From: Prostheceraeus crozeri
Lineage: Eukaryota > Platyhelminthes > Polycladida > Euryleptidae
Assembly: GCA_907163375.1 (NCBI GenBank)
Contig: CAJQUW010007105.1
Coordinates: 62,001-126,000 of the forward strand
Length of the DNA: 64,000 bases
Direction: 5' to 3'
Below, piece after piece: positions 1 through 10,786 of this stretch (positions within the stretch are counted from its first letter, which is position 1; every line of letters begins with the position of its first letter). The translations under genes and the position numbers were made by a program. The notes below the pieces were generated by a model, which was not told where the DNA came from, ran no database searches, and saw only the letters and a program-made list of their open reading frames with translations.

Positions 1-153
1 CTAGTAGCGCCCTATTATTTCAAAGGTATCTCATTCACAATGAATTTTCTTTGACTTCAAAATTCAAAGGGTATATTTCAATGCGAAAAAACCCGAAGGC
101 AAATTACAATGTTGACTTGCTGACGAAGTTTGCGACTATGACATCGCAATTAC

Positions 154-314
154 CCACGTAGATTTTTACAACAGCACGGAATGCTTCACTCAAACCGGTG
201 ATGCTGAAACGGACATCCAATGGTGCTGCATCCTTTGACCAGAGAAAAAATTGGGGGGGGGAGGACTGCACAAGAGCCGTATCGTGTAATAATATTTCCC
301 CAAATGTCATAGAC
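154..314 (-). other. possible internal host exon
   Basis: On the minus strand an open stretch is bounded by an acceptor-like CAG (just above 314) and a donor-like GTAATT (just below 154), giving a 161-bp exon. It reads SMTFGEILLHDTALV, then PQFFLWSKDAAPLDVRFS, then an EAFRAVVKIYVG end. The mix of residues looks like a folded extracellular or secreted domain rather than random AT-rich translation. There is a faint likeness to the NDNF/DUF2369 opening motif (aromatic pair, then PL-V), which I would not rely on. A run of nine C inside it could be an indel hotspot. No neighbouring exon was found; the hAT relic lies just upstream in transcript sense. It could equally be a chance ORF. Confidence 0.28.
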
Positions 315-516
315 CTGTGGATTTCAAGAATTTTCATTATTATTTTTTCCGTCTGTCAACACCTTGTGCTGATATCATGTTGACTTATATGTAAACAATA
401 AAAAAAGACTGAGACGCTCTCAATAAAGGCGCCTTTTGACATCCCTTTTCTATTGCCTATGACATTAAACCGCACGCGCATTCGAATGCTAGCAAAGTAG
501 ATGGGATTTCTGCTCG

Positions 517-852
517 GTGCTCGCAGTCAAATTTTTATTATGCATTGCACCCTGCAACATGCTGTGTGATACTCCCAGTTCAGTTTCATCAGCTTTGGAG
601 AAAAATATTGAAGCATTAAGAAACAGTGGTCGACGAAAAAGAGACCTCTGGAAGTTATTGGACAGCGAAGATAAGCAATATGAATTATGCGATGAATTGG
701 TACAGGCTAGAAAAATTGTATCTGCAATGCCGATATCACAGGTGTCCGTCGAAAGACTTTTTAGTTCCCTTAAACTTTTGCAGCCATCAAACAGGAGCTG
801 CATGAAGCTAGATCTCATCGATGCACTGTTGTTCATTAGAATCAATGAATAG
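517..852 (+). pseudogene. hAT transposase C-terminal fragment
   Basis: This 111-codon ORF holds the hAT C-terminal dimerisation region in its last 60 residues. The diagnostic stretch is VSVERLFSSLKLL, followed by a hydrophobic DLIDALLFIRIN end; in hAT proteins this segment mediates dimerisation and completes the catalytic domain. The DDE core and the BED finger are not seen upstream, so only the 3' end of the gene is present. The first 10-15 residues, including the Met, are probably not native. A hAT-like terminus with GGAGCCGG subterminal repeats ends at 1972 in the right orientation to be its 3' end. The family call is good; the link to that terminus is inference. Confidence 0.72.
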
Positions 853-1877
853 TAGTATTGTTGAATGACATACATGCATAAGCCCTATCAGCAAGATTTA
901 GATTTTAAGATTTTGAATTTTGATTATAGGCTAAATAGTTGATTCGTATTCTATGTTTCTTGTTTTCATTTCATCAGCTTAACCATCATCAGAGGAATAG
1001 TGGTAATATGTTATACATAAATTAAATATAATAATATGCATGAATCATTGATGAATTATTTAGTGCAACTTTACGCCATAATGAAAAATAAGAAATTAAC
1101 ATAATGTAAGTTAAACCTTAACTTATTATGTATGCTGTATAGAATTACAAAACTCGTCCTAAGTTAGATATTCTTAATTTTTTAAGTATAATTTTCAATT
1201 GTACATTTCTAGCCTACACTGCAATGAGACTATCTAAATTACAATTTCTACAGATGATGAGTCGTGGGCTACCCACCGATCATATTATTCATGGACCAAC
1301 AGACTTTTGGATAAAGGCAATACCAAATAGCAATAACAACCTAAGCTAGCCGATATACACTTTAGTATTCAATAAAGCAATTGATATCTTTATTGATGCG
1401 GTATATTTGGCTATATAGCCTATAACCTTTCCATGTTCGAGTAGATACAGGCCCTATAAGCTATTTAGAGGCATACGCTATCCAGTTTCATGTTCAAGCT
1501 TTGTTAAAAAGCTTATACTACTATTCGGCCCCTGTGACGGCTAATTAGGTATATCATCATCACTCATGTGGTCTTATTTAATGTAGCCTCGTAGTAGACT
1601 GGTTGCAGGCTAGGCCAATTTATATTTAGCCAGTGCGGGAGATCTAATTTAACCAATATAACTTTACTTTATCTTTCAGAGATAGTCAATTCATGCAAAA
1701 ATATATGACAAGTATGTTATTTGTCATTATATTAGGCTATTATCATTTTTATTATTAACTTAAGTCGTTGCTTGTTAATGAAAACTAATTTGATGATTGT
1801 AGCAAGCCTCTATAGGCCACACCGTTATCCAAAAAACCCGTTCAACGGATCCAGGATAACCAGCATAGATGGAACCT
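853..1877. other. AT-rich non-coding DNA, possibly hAT 3' untranslated region
   Basis: No ORF of interest or structured repeat is visible. If the terminus at 1972 belongs to the transposase fragment at 517-852, this is the 3' non-coding part of that element. Confidence 0.3.
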
Positions 1878-1972
1878 GAATTTGAAGTCGGAGCCGGAGC
1901 CGAGCCGGAGCCTTTCACATCAGTGTCGTGGAGCCGGAGCCGATGAGATAACGCATCGGCTCCACAGCCCTG
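1878..1972 (+). repeat. hAT-like right terminus with GGAGCCGG subterminal repeats
   Basis: The stretch is unusually GC-rich for the region and repeats GGAGCCGG-type words on the way to a terminal CTCCACAGCCCTG. Many animal hAT elements begin with CAGGGCTGTGGAG followed by GGAGTCGG-like subterminal repeats, and this is the mirror image. No matching left end lies in the window. The next eight bases (ATTCAAAG) would be one copy of a target duplication. Confidence 0.5.
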
Positions 1973-3870
1973 ATTCAAAGCAAATGAAAGTTTACAATTA
2001 CATGCTTGAATTTACATTTTACTTAAATTTATTAGGCTAGAATGATAAAAAAGTATTGTCCAGTGTCATCTTAAAGTGACAACACTCAACAAACGTAATC
2101 TATGTTTTCATTAAGGAAATAAAAAAGTGCACAAAACGATGAATTTTGTCACCCGGGTCGGACCCAGGTCTGACATTCTGGAGTCAATACTGGATGTTTT
2201 CAATGCCATCATGCATGTACATGCACTAATTCCAAAATCTGATTGAATTATTATTCTAGTATTTATTGCATGCAGCAATGACAAAAGTACGCCAAATGGT
2301 CCTAACATTTGTTATTTAGATGCATGTTACTTCACAGGTCATTTTTCATTCCTGATATAGTATTTCAATAAGAAATATTTGTTTGACAATATCATGAAGA
2401 ACATTTGTCAAACATCCACTGGTTTTGATGAGTCATTCGAACCTTTTGGCCACAACTGTACAAACTTGAAATGTTTCAAAAACTAGGAAGGTTCAAGTTT
2501 TGTTATTGATGCACGGAAATATGTAATCATTTGGCTTCCGTTTCAGAACATTCACTAAAAGATACAATCAGCTTTTTCCAAAATATTACAAAGCTTGGTA
2601 AGCCCTTATCAGGACATAAATGCGCTTTGAAAATTGCTATCTTAAGAGGACAAGACGATAATCTTGCCGCCATTTTTATCCAGGCTACCACTTTCGTTAC
2701 TCTTACGCCGATCTCATCAAACATTTTCGTTTACAACTATCGGCCAATTTCAAATGACTTTCTGATGTTATCAATCGATACATCGTTCTGAAAATGTCAA
2801 ATAATGATTTTTGATGGAAAGCGATGTAACGTGAACGCTAATGAAAATTTCATATCGCTCTTCAGGCCGTTATTGCTTCCACTATTTAGTTTGATTTTCT
2901 GGTTCCCAGTTCCCAAATTGCATTGATCTGTTCTACTCCTCGAACTCAACATATTTTGATAGGAAGAATCGCATTATTTTTAATCAACCTTCATTGCAAC
3001 TCTTTTCCATTCGATTTGATAAAATCTCGACTTTATCTTCTCACACTTTCTGTTCCATTTGCTATCTGGGCGACAATTTTAACTTTAGTCTAAATCAAAT
3101 TTTATACCAATTATCTCTCCCTGTTTATATTTATGCATCTGTACCAGTACAAACCAGCATATTTGCGTCAATTGCTTTTTCCAGACACTCATTATTCATG
3201 ATTTTTCGATGCGAGTTTATTCGCAATTTAGCTGATGAAAACAATTCGGTGGCTTGAAAGTGTTGTGTGTCCTTAAACTCCGAGGGTGAGAGCTGGTTTT
3301 GAAAGCTGCGAACAACCAAATGAGGAGACAACTATTCCTTTTTATTGTCCATTTTCTGCCTTGTGTGCTTCGAACTTAGAGTAGCTGAACTATGAATTCA
3401 TCAGTGCGGAAATTCGAAGCTTTCAGTCAATTTCAAACCAAAAATAGCTAACTCTATATGGAGATTGAAATTAAGTGCGTGACACGCTGCAATTTTTGAA
3501 GTTAATGTTAATCAGACGAAGGTTGCAATGTATTGAAGAGGGAATTGATCTGCAGTCTCCGAGATGAATATCAGCTTCCATAGTTAACTCCAAATTGCGG
3601 GGCAGTGTTTACTTCATCCTCTTTCCCTGTATGAACCACATTTAGGAGCGCTTCGCAAGTGTTCCTTGTACTATAACTGCGTTCTGAGATGGCAATCCTA
3701 CATGAACGGCATTTAGAACAGGGATCGCATACGACTGGCAGAGATGCAGAGAGGGAGGGAATTGGAAAGGGAGATGCTGTGTCGAATCCGAAGAAAGGAA
3801 GCCATCATTTCTCCCATCTGCTCAACGGTCGTCGGGTTGGTCTGTGGCAGGATTCAGAGAACAATACACT
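1973..3870. other. intergenic DNA, nothing recognised
   Basis: Only short ORFs without protein character occur. A small palindromic GC word (ACCCGGGTCGGACCC, near 2151) stands out, but no element ends could be tied to it. Confidence 0.4.
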
Positions 3871-3872
3871 TG

Positions 3873-3880
3873 TATATAAG
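3873..3880 (+). promoter_or_regulatory. TATA box candidate
   Basis: TATATAAG is a perfect TATA box match, 76 bp upstream of the ATG at 3949. A start site about 30 bp downstream (near 3903) would give a 5' leader of roughly 45 bases with one out-of-frame ATG at 3942. Confidence 0.45.
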
Positions 3881-3948
3881 TAGCTCCGCTTGGCAGGGAA
3901 GTTCTGATTCTTGTCGCTGTTGTCGGTTCCTCATCTGCCGTATGCGGA

Positions 3949-4617
3949 ATGTATTCAAAGACGGTGACAGGCGGAGGGCCTGGTGCAGGCGCCAATCCAT
4001 GGAAGTCGCGCAATACCCGTGGCGGCAACTTCATCGATGGTGGAGACGGAGGGCGGCGCGGCCGATGGGGCGACCAAGGTACGTCAGCGGCCGGATCAGC
4101 TACAGGCTCACGCTCTGGTCGAGTCAATGGCGGCAACGTCGGACTGTCTCAGAACTGTGGTGCCACAATCATGCCGGACCACATTGCCAAGAAAATTCGG
4201 CAATTCTACGAACAAAAAGTCGACTGTCACAAGTACGAACTGGTAGCGGCTTTTCAGGTCGAGCGTGGGATCGTGCAATCTTACTTCGTTTACAGACATC
4301 GTCTACCTTTCGAACTTACAGAGCGACGAAGGCAACTGATGAGTCGGTATTACAAACATGGGAGACAGGAAGTAGTCCTGTACGTCAACGGCCGTGAATT
4401 TGAATACTACGTGCCTGTTAGTTATCAACCGCTCAAACTTCCATCGTCGAACACTCATCCCAGTTCTTCGAACTCTTTTTGCAGCACCATCAGCCGTTCC
4501 AACACTGCCACAACGACCAGTCTGGCCGCTGCAACTGCAGCAAACTCTCCGACTGGCGAAGATGAAGGCAAGACAATAAAAAAATCGCGTTTCAAGCTCT
4601 TTAATCTTAAATCCTAG
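3949..4617 (+). CDS. hypothetical protein, 222 aa, intronless
   Basis: I do not recognise this protein. The ORF is GC-richer than its surroundings and lies in a locally GC-rich block. Residues 1-70 are Gly/Arg/Ser-rich and look disordered. Residues about 73-160 look folded: they start near MPDHIAKKIRQFYEQ, continue with Tyr-rich and charged segments, and end in a YVNGREFEYYVPVSY stretch. Residues 165-205 are a Ser/Thr/Ala-rich linker, and the tail is basic (KKSRFKLFNLKS). The start is the first in-frame Met below a TATA box. The frame stays open upstream to a stop at 3877, and those codons spell a hydrophobic VLILVAVVG run, so a spliced 5' exon supplying a signal peptide is an alternative. 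A 217-codon frame overlaps it but has low-complexity Arg/Trp composition and looks like a shadow. ATTAAA at about 4713 is a possible poly(A) signal. Confidence 0.5.
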   Translation: MYSKTVTGGGPGAGANPWKSRNTRGGNFIDGGDGGRRGRWGDQGTSAAGSATGSRSGRVNGGNVGLSQNCGATIMPDHIAKKIRQFYEQKVDCHKYELVAAFQVERGIVQSYFVYRHRLPFELTERRRQLMSRYYKHGRQEVVLYVNGREFEYYVPVSYQPLKLPSSNTHPSSSNSFCSTISRSNTATTTSLAAATAANSPTGEDEGKTIKKSRFKLFNLKS

Positions 4618-5446
4618 TGCAGAACGTTTTATTTTTAGACAGATTTCTTCTCAGATCAGCCAGAGCTTTCTTTTCCAAATTTTCTTGTGAATTTTTACTT
4701 CCAATTCGAAGTGATTAAAGTGCTGAAGGGAAGAAAGTGGACGATAACTTAATTTTTAATTCATTCGAATCTTTTGACAGATTCAACAAGTCTTCCTCTT
4801 TGCGATGACGCGTGAAGACTTCAGTTTTTTCTTCTCTATGTACACATCATCGATTCATATCTTATTCGATAGCTCAATCCGAAATACACAAATGAAGAAA
4901 TTGAATTCAGTATTCCATTAACGGGTTGCGTTCTGTCTTGTCTACTTATCTGCCTCAGCAGATGAACCGACTTTCACGGTATTTCGAAACTGTATATGGG
5001 CGTAATTAGTGCAATTCATGCAGAATAGGACATCGACTTATCGGTGTGTTCTCTTCGTTTGTGAAGACAAAATTGAATTATGAGGAGTAGTTTCACAAGA
5101 CTGAGTAAAATGGAAGATAATTTCCTTCAGTGCACTCAGTTTTGGTAAAACAAATGAAATATAATTGGATTGTTCCGAAATGATAGAAAATTAGCAATAT
5201 AATGGATGCTAATGGAAATAATTGATTTCATTTTCTGTCAATTATAAGAAAATTTAAAATTGATGGAATATAAAGGATATGAGAACAAAATGGTTGAAAA
5301 TTATCCAATGTGTTTCATGCGATTATGCCAGTAAAGTACATTGTAATGACGAATGTGAGTCTATTTGTCAACTCAAGTGTACAGCAAGTCCCAATCTTAG
5401 AACAGCGATGGCGCCACTGCACACGTATGTGGAAAGCGGATAACAT
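4618..5446. other. 3' flank of the orphan ORF, AT-rich
   Basis: Presumably 3' untranslated region followed by intergenic DNA. No repeat or RNA gene was seen before the SINE pair. Confidence 0.35.
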
Positions 5447-5645
5447 CATTGATTATATTTGCTATGACAACTGATGTGTGGTGAGGGTTCGCTCCTGCCA
5501 ATTGACACAGTCGCATAAAGGGCTCGTGGCTCGGTTGGTAGACCACAGATCTAGTTAACCTTGATCGCAGATTCGAATTCTACCAGTCTCATATCTTTTG
5601 CATGGCAATTTGATGAATCGTTTATTTCATTTCGTTGTTGTTAAT
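5447..5645 (+). repeat. tRNA-derived SINE, copy 1 (degenerate)
   Basis: This 199-bp unit is shared with 5734-5934. It has a 5' part (TTTGCTATGACAACTGATGTG), a tRNA-like body at about 5518-5590, and a 3' part (CATGGCAATTT...TTGTTGTTAAT). In this copy the D-arm closing side is changed and the anticodon region carries several differences, so it is probably transcriptionally dead. The tRNA body sits in the middle of the unit rather than at its 5' end, which is unusual for a SINE. Confidence 0.6.
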
Positions 5646-5733
5646 TGCATTCACGACATGGCTTAAGATGCTTTGGTGGACAATCGATCCTCGCTGCTGG
5701 CCTTAATGTCACAATTGTGACAAGTTATTTATT

Positions 5734-5934
5734 CATTGATTGTATTTGCTATGACAACTGATGTGTGGTGGTGAGGGTTTGATCCGCCAATTGACACAGT
5801 CGCATAAGTGGCTCGTAGCTCGGTTGGTAGAGCACAGGTCTCGCAAACCTTGGTCATAGGTTCGAATCCTCCCAGCCGCACATCTTTTGCATGGCAATTT
5901 ATTCCATCGTTTATTTAATTTCATTGTTGTTAAT
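5734..5934 (+). repeat. tRNA-derived SINE, copy 2
   Basis: This second copy of the 200-bp unit lies 287 bp downstream in the same orientation. Its body at 5808-5880 is exactly 73 nt and folds as a tRNA. The acceptor stem has 6 of 7 pairs, the D stem GCTC/GAGC is perfect, and the anticodon stem has 4 of 5 pairs with loop CTCGCAA (anticodon CGC, Ala). The T stem has only 3 of 5 pairs. The repeat flanks and the imperfect T stem argue for a SINE or tRNA pseudogene over a working tRNA gene. Confidence 0.62.
5808..5880 (+). tRNA. tRNA-Ala(CGC)-like body, probably pseudo
   Basis: A near-complete cloverleaf lies inside the SINE. Box A-like TAGCTCGGTTGG begins at 5816, and a perfect box B GGTTCGAATCC is at 5859-5869, so pol III could still recognise it. 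Mismatches at the base of the T stem, and the lack of the expected tRNA-Ala G3-U70 context, make a working tRNA unlikely. Confidence 0.35.
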
Positions 5935-8256
5935 CTAAATGACAACTAATGATCAATGATCTTTTTAAAAGCCTTTGGTTGTTGAATTACCATTATTTTC
6001 AGTAATGATAATAGATTCTATATTTAAAGAGGATAGACACAGGTACAAATGAACGTAAGGATGAATTTCCTTACTTGCCGATATGACAAATTGCTGCAGA
6101 ACTAACTACCTCAAGCATTCTAAAGCTGACAATGGTGGGGTGAAAAGATCATGATATTATAACGCTAGGTCTAATACATGTACGACGCAAATTTGGCATC
6201 ACAAGTCTCAGACACAGTTTTGGCATGCTGACACGGCTGTTTACTTCGTTTTCTTACTTCTTCTTTAAATTTATTCTAGCTCTTCATCTCTCAGTATATT
6301 TCACTGATCATAATTATTCAAAGAGTGATACATTTGGAATACCATAATATCAGAATAATTCAAGCAATAATTTTCACTAGACATTCCATAACAGGTTCTC
6401 CAACTTCAGGTGAGGTTTTGGTTATTAACTTCATTGAACTGTGATTTTTAAATTGCAGTATATTTGCTAGACCATTGAGAACACTTAAATTGTGAATTTG
6501 TGCTTCTAAATAGACAGCAGATCATGAGCGAAACTGTATTTGACTTACAAGCTGAATTTCACTCTACGTGCACTTTAAAATTAGAAATTTCTAATCGTCT
6601 AAAAATATCATCAGACCCAAAACATAAGACAGCAAAACAAACAAATCGAATAATGTTGCCTACTGCGGTTTCAGTATAAATGGTGCCCAAAACACATTGA
6701 GAAATAATTTGGGTGCAAGTATACGCAATTGTATAACTGATGATTTCTTATCAAATTCATTTCAAAAAAGTGATAACTCATTTCCTATTTTTTTGAAATC
6801 GGCATTGAATTTCGTCCTAGAAGCGACAGGTAGGCGAAGACGATTTGATGTGAAAAAAGACAATAATTTGCAACTTCAGCCTTGTTCTTAAGTATAAGGG
6901 AAATCAAGAGTCAGAGTAGGCCTACTAAGTATCCTTAAAATTGATGTGTTTTCGTTCGCTCTAAACATGGATTTACACCGAAATTGTAGAAAATGCTAGA
7001 TCTTGGATTTCTTATTTCTTTTATATTGATATGATCCGAGGCCTCTTGATTATTTCTGAAGAAATGTCAATATCTTTGTTCTCAATTTCATTTAAGCTGG
7101 ATTGCAAATACAACAACTGCATACACTATTCACAAGATATTTAACTGATTTTTGAATTGCTGAAAATGTTTTGAATAGCAATTGTGAAGTTTTCAGAAAC
7201 TTAGTGCTTTTAATTATACTCATTGACAAAAGTTTTGAAACATTTACTTCTTTAACTTCTTTCATTTTTGACTGGTATATAGACATGTATGAATGATACC
7301 TTGATAATTTAGTCACAATCTCCACCAAGTCGCTAGCACAGAAAAACAATGCATGTAGCAGATTCAACTTTAATAGCGCGTGTGCCCCCCTCTAGCTCCA
7401 ATACATTCAGTAATCCGAGATGTATTAACATTCAGTATTTACAAGGTCCAACAAAATAAGTACATTGTGCCCGACAATTTGCGTTAAAAGCAATCAGGCT
7501 AAAGTTTGATTGCATGATAGGAATGTCATGAATATGCAAAAGGTCTTGTTTTTGATTTACGGGATTTATTTAGTTGCCTCTCATCTACCACTCCTCAAAT
7601 ACTCCTGCATGAGGAGATCGTACCTAGACAAAAATATCATGAAATTGCTAAAATAAATCCACATTTCTCAAAATAAGTTTCGGAAACAATATCAACTGTT
7701 AATGTTGTTCCGATGCATCAATAGTGAAATCAGAGTTCTACACAAATATATCAAAAAAATAGAATACATGCACTGATATGAAAATTTATCATATCATTGG
7801 ATAAATCATTTTTATTCATATCTTTCAAATTGAATTAATGGCCATCTATATACTATGACACCTCAGGACCGGGAGTGATTTCATTTCGTGGATATGCGTG
7901 TCAGACTTTGTTGAAGCAATAACACAAATGATAGCCAAAAGAGCTTTTTTCTTTTTTTCTAACTTTCCCAAGGAAAACCTTTGTGATTTTCAAAAAGGAA
8001 TTGCAGCACAGACGAATTATTTCACTTCATTGTTCTTTTCTATCAATGTTCATAATGTGCAATTGCGGCAATCTCTAGTAACATGTGTCAAAGAGTAATC
8101 ATTCTTATATCAAGGCTCAAACACTGCGTCCACTCACAGAGGTCGGATTGTTAGATATCTATGCTATCTACAGCGGACATGTAATGTCTCCAACATGTAT
8201 TCATAACGGAGACAAAATGAATTGAAAGCAGAGTCAAGATTGTGTCATTTAGTGTA
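5935..8256. other. intergenic DNA, nothing recognised
   Basis: AT-rich, with short ORFs that show no motif. The minus-strand ORF at 7092-7367 and the plus-strand ORF at 7898-8098 were examined and have no family signature. Confidence 0.4.
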
Positions 8257-10006
8257 TATACCATAGAAGTAGATAACAGTACAGGTTTTCCTACACGACA
8301 ACGGCAACTACCGAATCAAGAGCGGCACTTTGATTTCTAAAACGTTAAAAGATAAAATATTACGTCATTTCACAATTGAGAGCGACAACAATAAATAAAC
8401 TGCAGCAAAATAGTTCAATTGTGTCTCTATCAGATTAGTGAGCGGTATTTCACGTGAAGAATAAATGACATCTATTCGGTTTGATCCAAAGCCCTATATA
8501 GATGTCTTCACATCTGCTAAATTAACTTATCAATATGGAGCGCCAGCGAATACCTTCTGATGTTAAACGCAGAATCATATGGCTCACGAAGCCGGAGATG
8601 ATTATATTGAAGCCGCTCGAGTTCTCGGTGTAAAACGGGGTACTGCGTATTCAATAGTACATCGTTATATACTTGAAGGAGTCATTGAGCGTCCCAGAGG
8701 AGGAAGACGACACCAAAAGATGGACGAAGATATGGCAAATACTGTGGTAGAGATTGTTGAATCCCAACCGGAATTCACGTTAGCCCAAATCAAAGCTGAT
8801 CTACAAGCGCGGATGCCGGACAAGTCATCTGTCTCAATTCAAACTATCAGCACATGTCTGAGAAATCGTCTTATCATCTTAAAAAAAAATGGACTGTTCA
8901 AGTCAACCGCAATAGCCATGACGTCAAAGTGGAAAGTGCCGAGTATGCGAACTGGTATCTGCACACGATCAACGCAAACCATCCGCCAACATTTATTTTT
9001 GTGGACGAATCCGGCTTTAATTTATGGATCAGTCGCACACGAGGTCGCGCCAGACGGGGAGAGCGAGCTGTCAGGATTGTTCATGGACAACGCGGGCGGA
9101 ATTTTACTCTCATCTTGGCGGTCTCGAATGAATTTGTCGTCCATCATGAATTCTACGAAGGCGGAACCTCCTGTGAGAGATTTAACTCCTGGCTGGAAGA
9201 AGCGTCCGTTGCGGCTGGGGCTGGACCTCGTGTATTCGTCATGGATAATGCTCCGTGCCACAAGAGCCCGTGAAGTCAGTTTGCGGGAGGGACACTATTA
9301 GGTACTTACCGCCCTACTCTCCATTTCTCAATATCGCAGAGAACGCGTTTTCCATGTGGAAAGCGGCTTTCAAGAGAGAAGTAGCTGAGATTCGTGAGCA
9401 GTTACACAACTACACTGGACAACAGCGGAATCTGACCTTACTGCAACTCGCCTCCCAAAACATGAGTGCCATCACTGCAAATAAGATGGAAGGTCTTCCA
9501 GACGTATGGGCAGTTTGATGCCTAGACTAATTAATCGCGAGGATGTCTTACAAAACCATCAATGAATATTACGGCACTTGTTTTGTTATTATCAAAACTT
9601 TTTCGTATTGACTGACCTTTTCGTAAAAAAAAGTTTTTAATGACTTACTGTATTACCTTTATGAATTAAAATAATTATCAAACTTTTCCTTTTGACATAT
9701 TTCACAAAACTTTTTGTATTGACTTACCTGTTAAATAAAATATAATTGAATATGAAAGCCGTTTATGATTTCAGGCTGCCGCTCATTAAACTTATAAATC
9801 CATTGACAAACTCACTTATTATCACTACCGATTAAAAACAATATCATTCAATTGAAAACGCTGCTGATTAACAGAAATACCGTTGTTGCATCTTAAAACA
9901 TATTCTTTAATCTGATAGTCGCATTGTCGAACTGGAAAACCTGTACATCTATGGTACTTTCTATGGACTATGGACTTTCTATGGTGCTGTAAATTTCTAT
10001 GGTATA
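8257..10006 (+). mobile_element. IS630/Tc1-mariner DNA transposon
   Basis: The element is about 1.75 kb. The left end reads TATACCATAGAAGTAG and the right end, inverted, TATACCATAGAAATTT, each abutting an extra TA: the expected TA target duplication. Exact ends are uncertain by 2-4 bp because of the TATATA runs. CCATAGAAA-type words recur inside the right end (about 9951-9995) and are plausible transposase binding repeats. It carries one broken transposase. A 62-bp derivative of the same family lies at 27889-27950. Confidence 0.72.
8535..9518 (+). pseudogene. IS630/Tc1-mariner transposase, frameshifted
   Basis: This encodes a cut-and-paste DDE transposase that targets TA. The N-terminal part is a helix-turn-helix (AARVLGVKRGTAYSIVHRY, near 8607-8670) followed by a basic GRRH linker. 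The catalytic domain shows its first Asp in FVDESGFNLW (about 9000), its second in VFVMDNAPCHK (about 9240) and its Glu in PFLNIAENAFSMWK (about 9330). The reading is spread over three frames. There is a slip just after the likely ATG at 8535, one in a run of nine A near 8880, and one after the second Asp near 9265. All catalytic residues are still visible, so the copy is only moderately old. Length is about 325 codons, normal for the family. Confidence 0.8.
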
Positions 10007-10419
10007 TAGAGCTGATCAGTAAATAACGAAACACCTAAATTTCACTGAAGTTCAATCAATTTCCATGCCCTCCAATCGCATCGCACAACAACGTGCCATA
10101 CATCATATTTCAGCTTGCATTCTCAGCTTTGAAATCAACCATGATAGACTTGTATTCGCTATTGTATTTGCTGAGCAGTGCTCAAGATTTGAAAATGGTT
10201 CAATTTACAAATCGCGACTTTTCAAAAAGAAGATATGTGAGCACGATAATGAATCAGGCACGGGGAGAACGCGCATTTTCCGAGCTCTCTTTTGACATAT
10301 TGTTCATCAAAATCGGTGAACCAATAGAAGATTGAAATCGTGAAGCTATCACAAAATCATGACCTATGAAAATGACTATGAATGATTTATGAAAATGTTA
10401 TCACTTTTTCATCAAAAAT

Positions 10420-10786
10420 GATCATGTTTGGTATCCTCTGAATCCTTGCGATGTTAGGAGCACGAATATGGAAGTTATATTCATATAAAATTCATATGTA
10501 AGTTCCATTCAAACTTCGTCAACATTTTTTCTCATTTCTGCAAAAATAAACAAACAAAAGCAAAAGTAAAAGGTAACGAAAGGTTGACAAAAACAAGTCT
10601 ATTAGCAAAGGCATGTATTTTTCCTCTCATAGCGTCTGCCGATTGTTTACCTTCATTGTTGTGTACTTTTGCGGAAATGAGAAAATATTGAAGAAGTTTG
10701 AAAAAGTTCTATTGAACTTAAATGGATATAACTTCCATATTCGTACTCCTAACATCGCGAGGATTCAGAGGATACCAAACATGATC
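10420..10786. repeat. fold-back element, about 120-bp inverted arms
   Basis: Arms at 10420-10542 and 10671-10786 are inverted copies: GATCATGTTTGGTATCCTCT opens the left arm and its complement closes the right. Similarity is high near the tips and falls towards the 128-bp spacer. No target duplication is obvious. It looks like a non-autonomous terminal-inverted-repeat element or fold-back. Confidence 0.65.

Noticed and set aside
3744-4397. 217-codon ORF overlapping the orphan gene in another frame
   Set aside because: Composition is Arg/Trp/Ser-heavy without domain-like pattern; typical shadow of a GC-rich coding frame.
5808-5880. Working tRNA-Ala gene
   Set aside because: T stem mismatches and clear membership in a 200-bp repeat with a second degenerate copy; SINE or pseudogene is more likely.
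9941-9995. CCATAGAAAGT repeats as a CRISPR-like array
   Set aside because: They are short, irregular and inside a transposon end in an animal genome.
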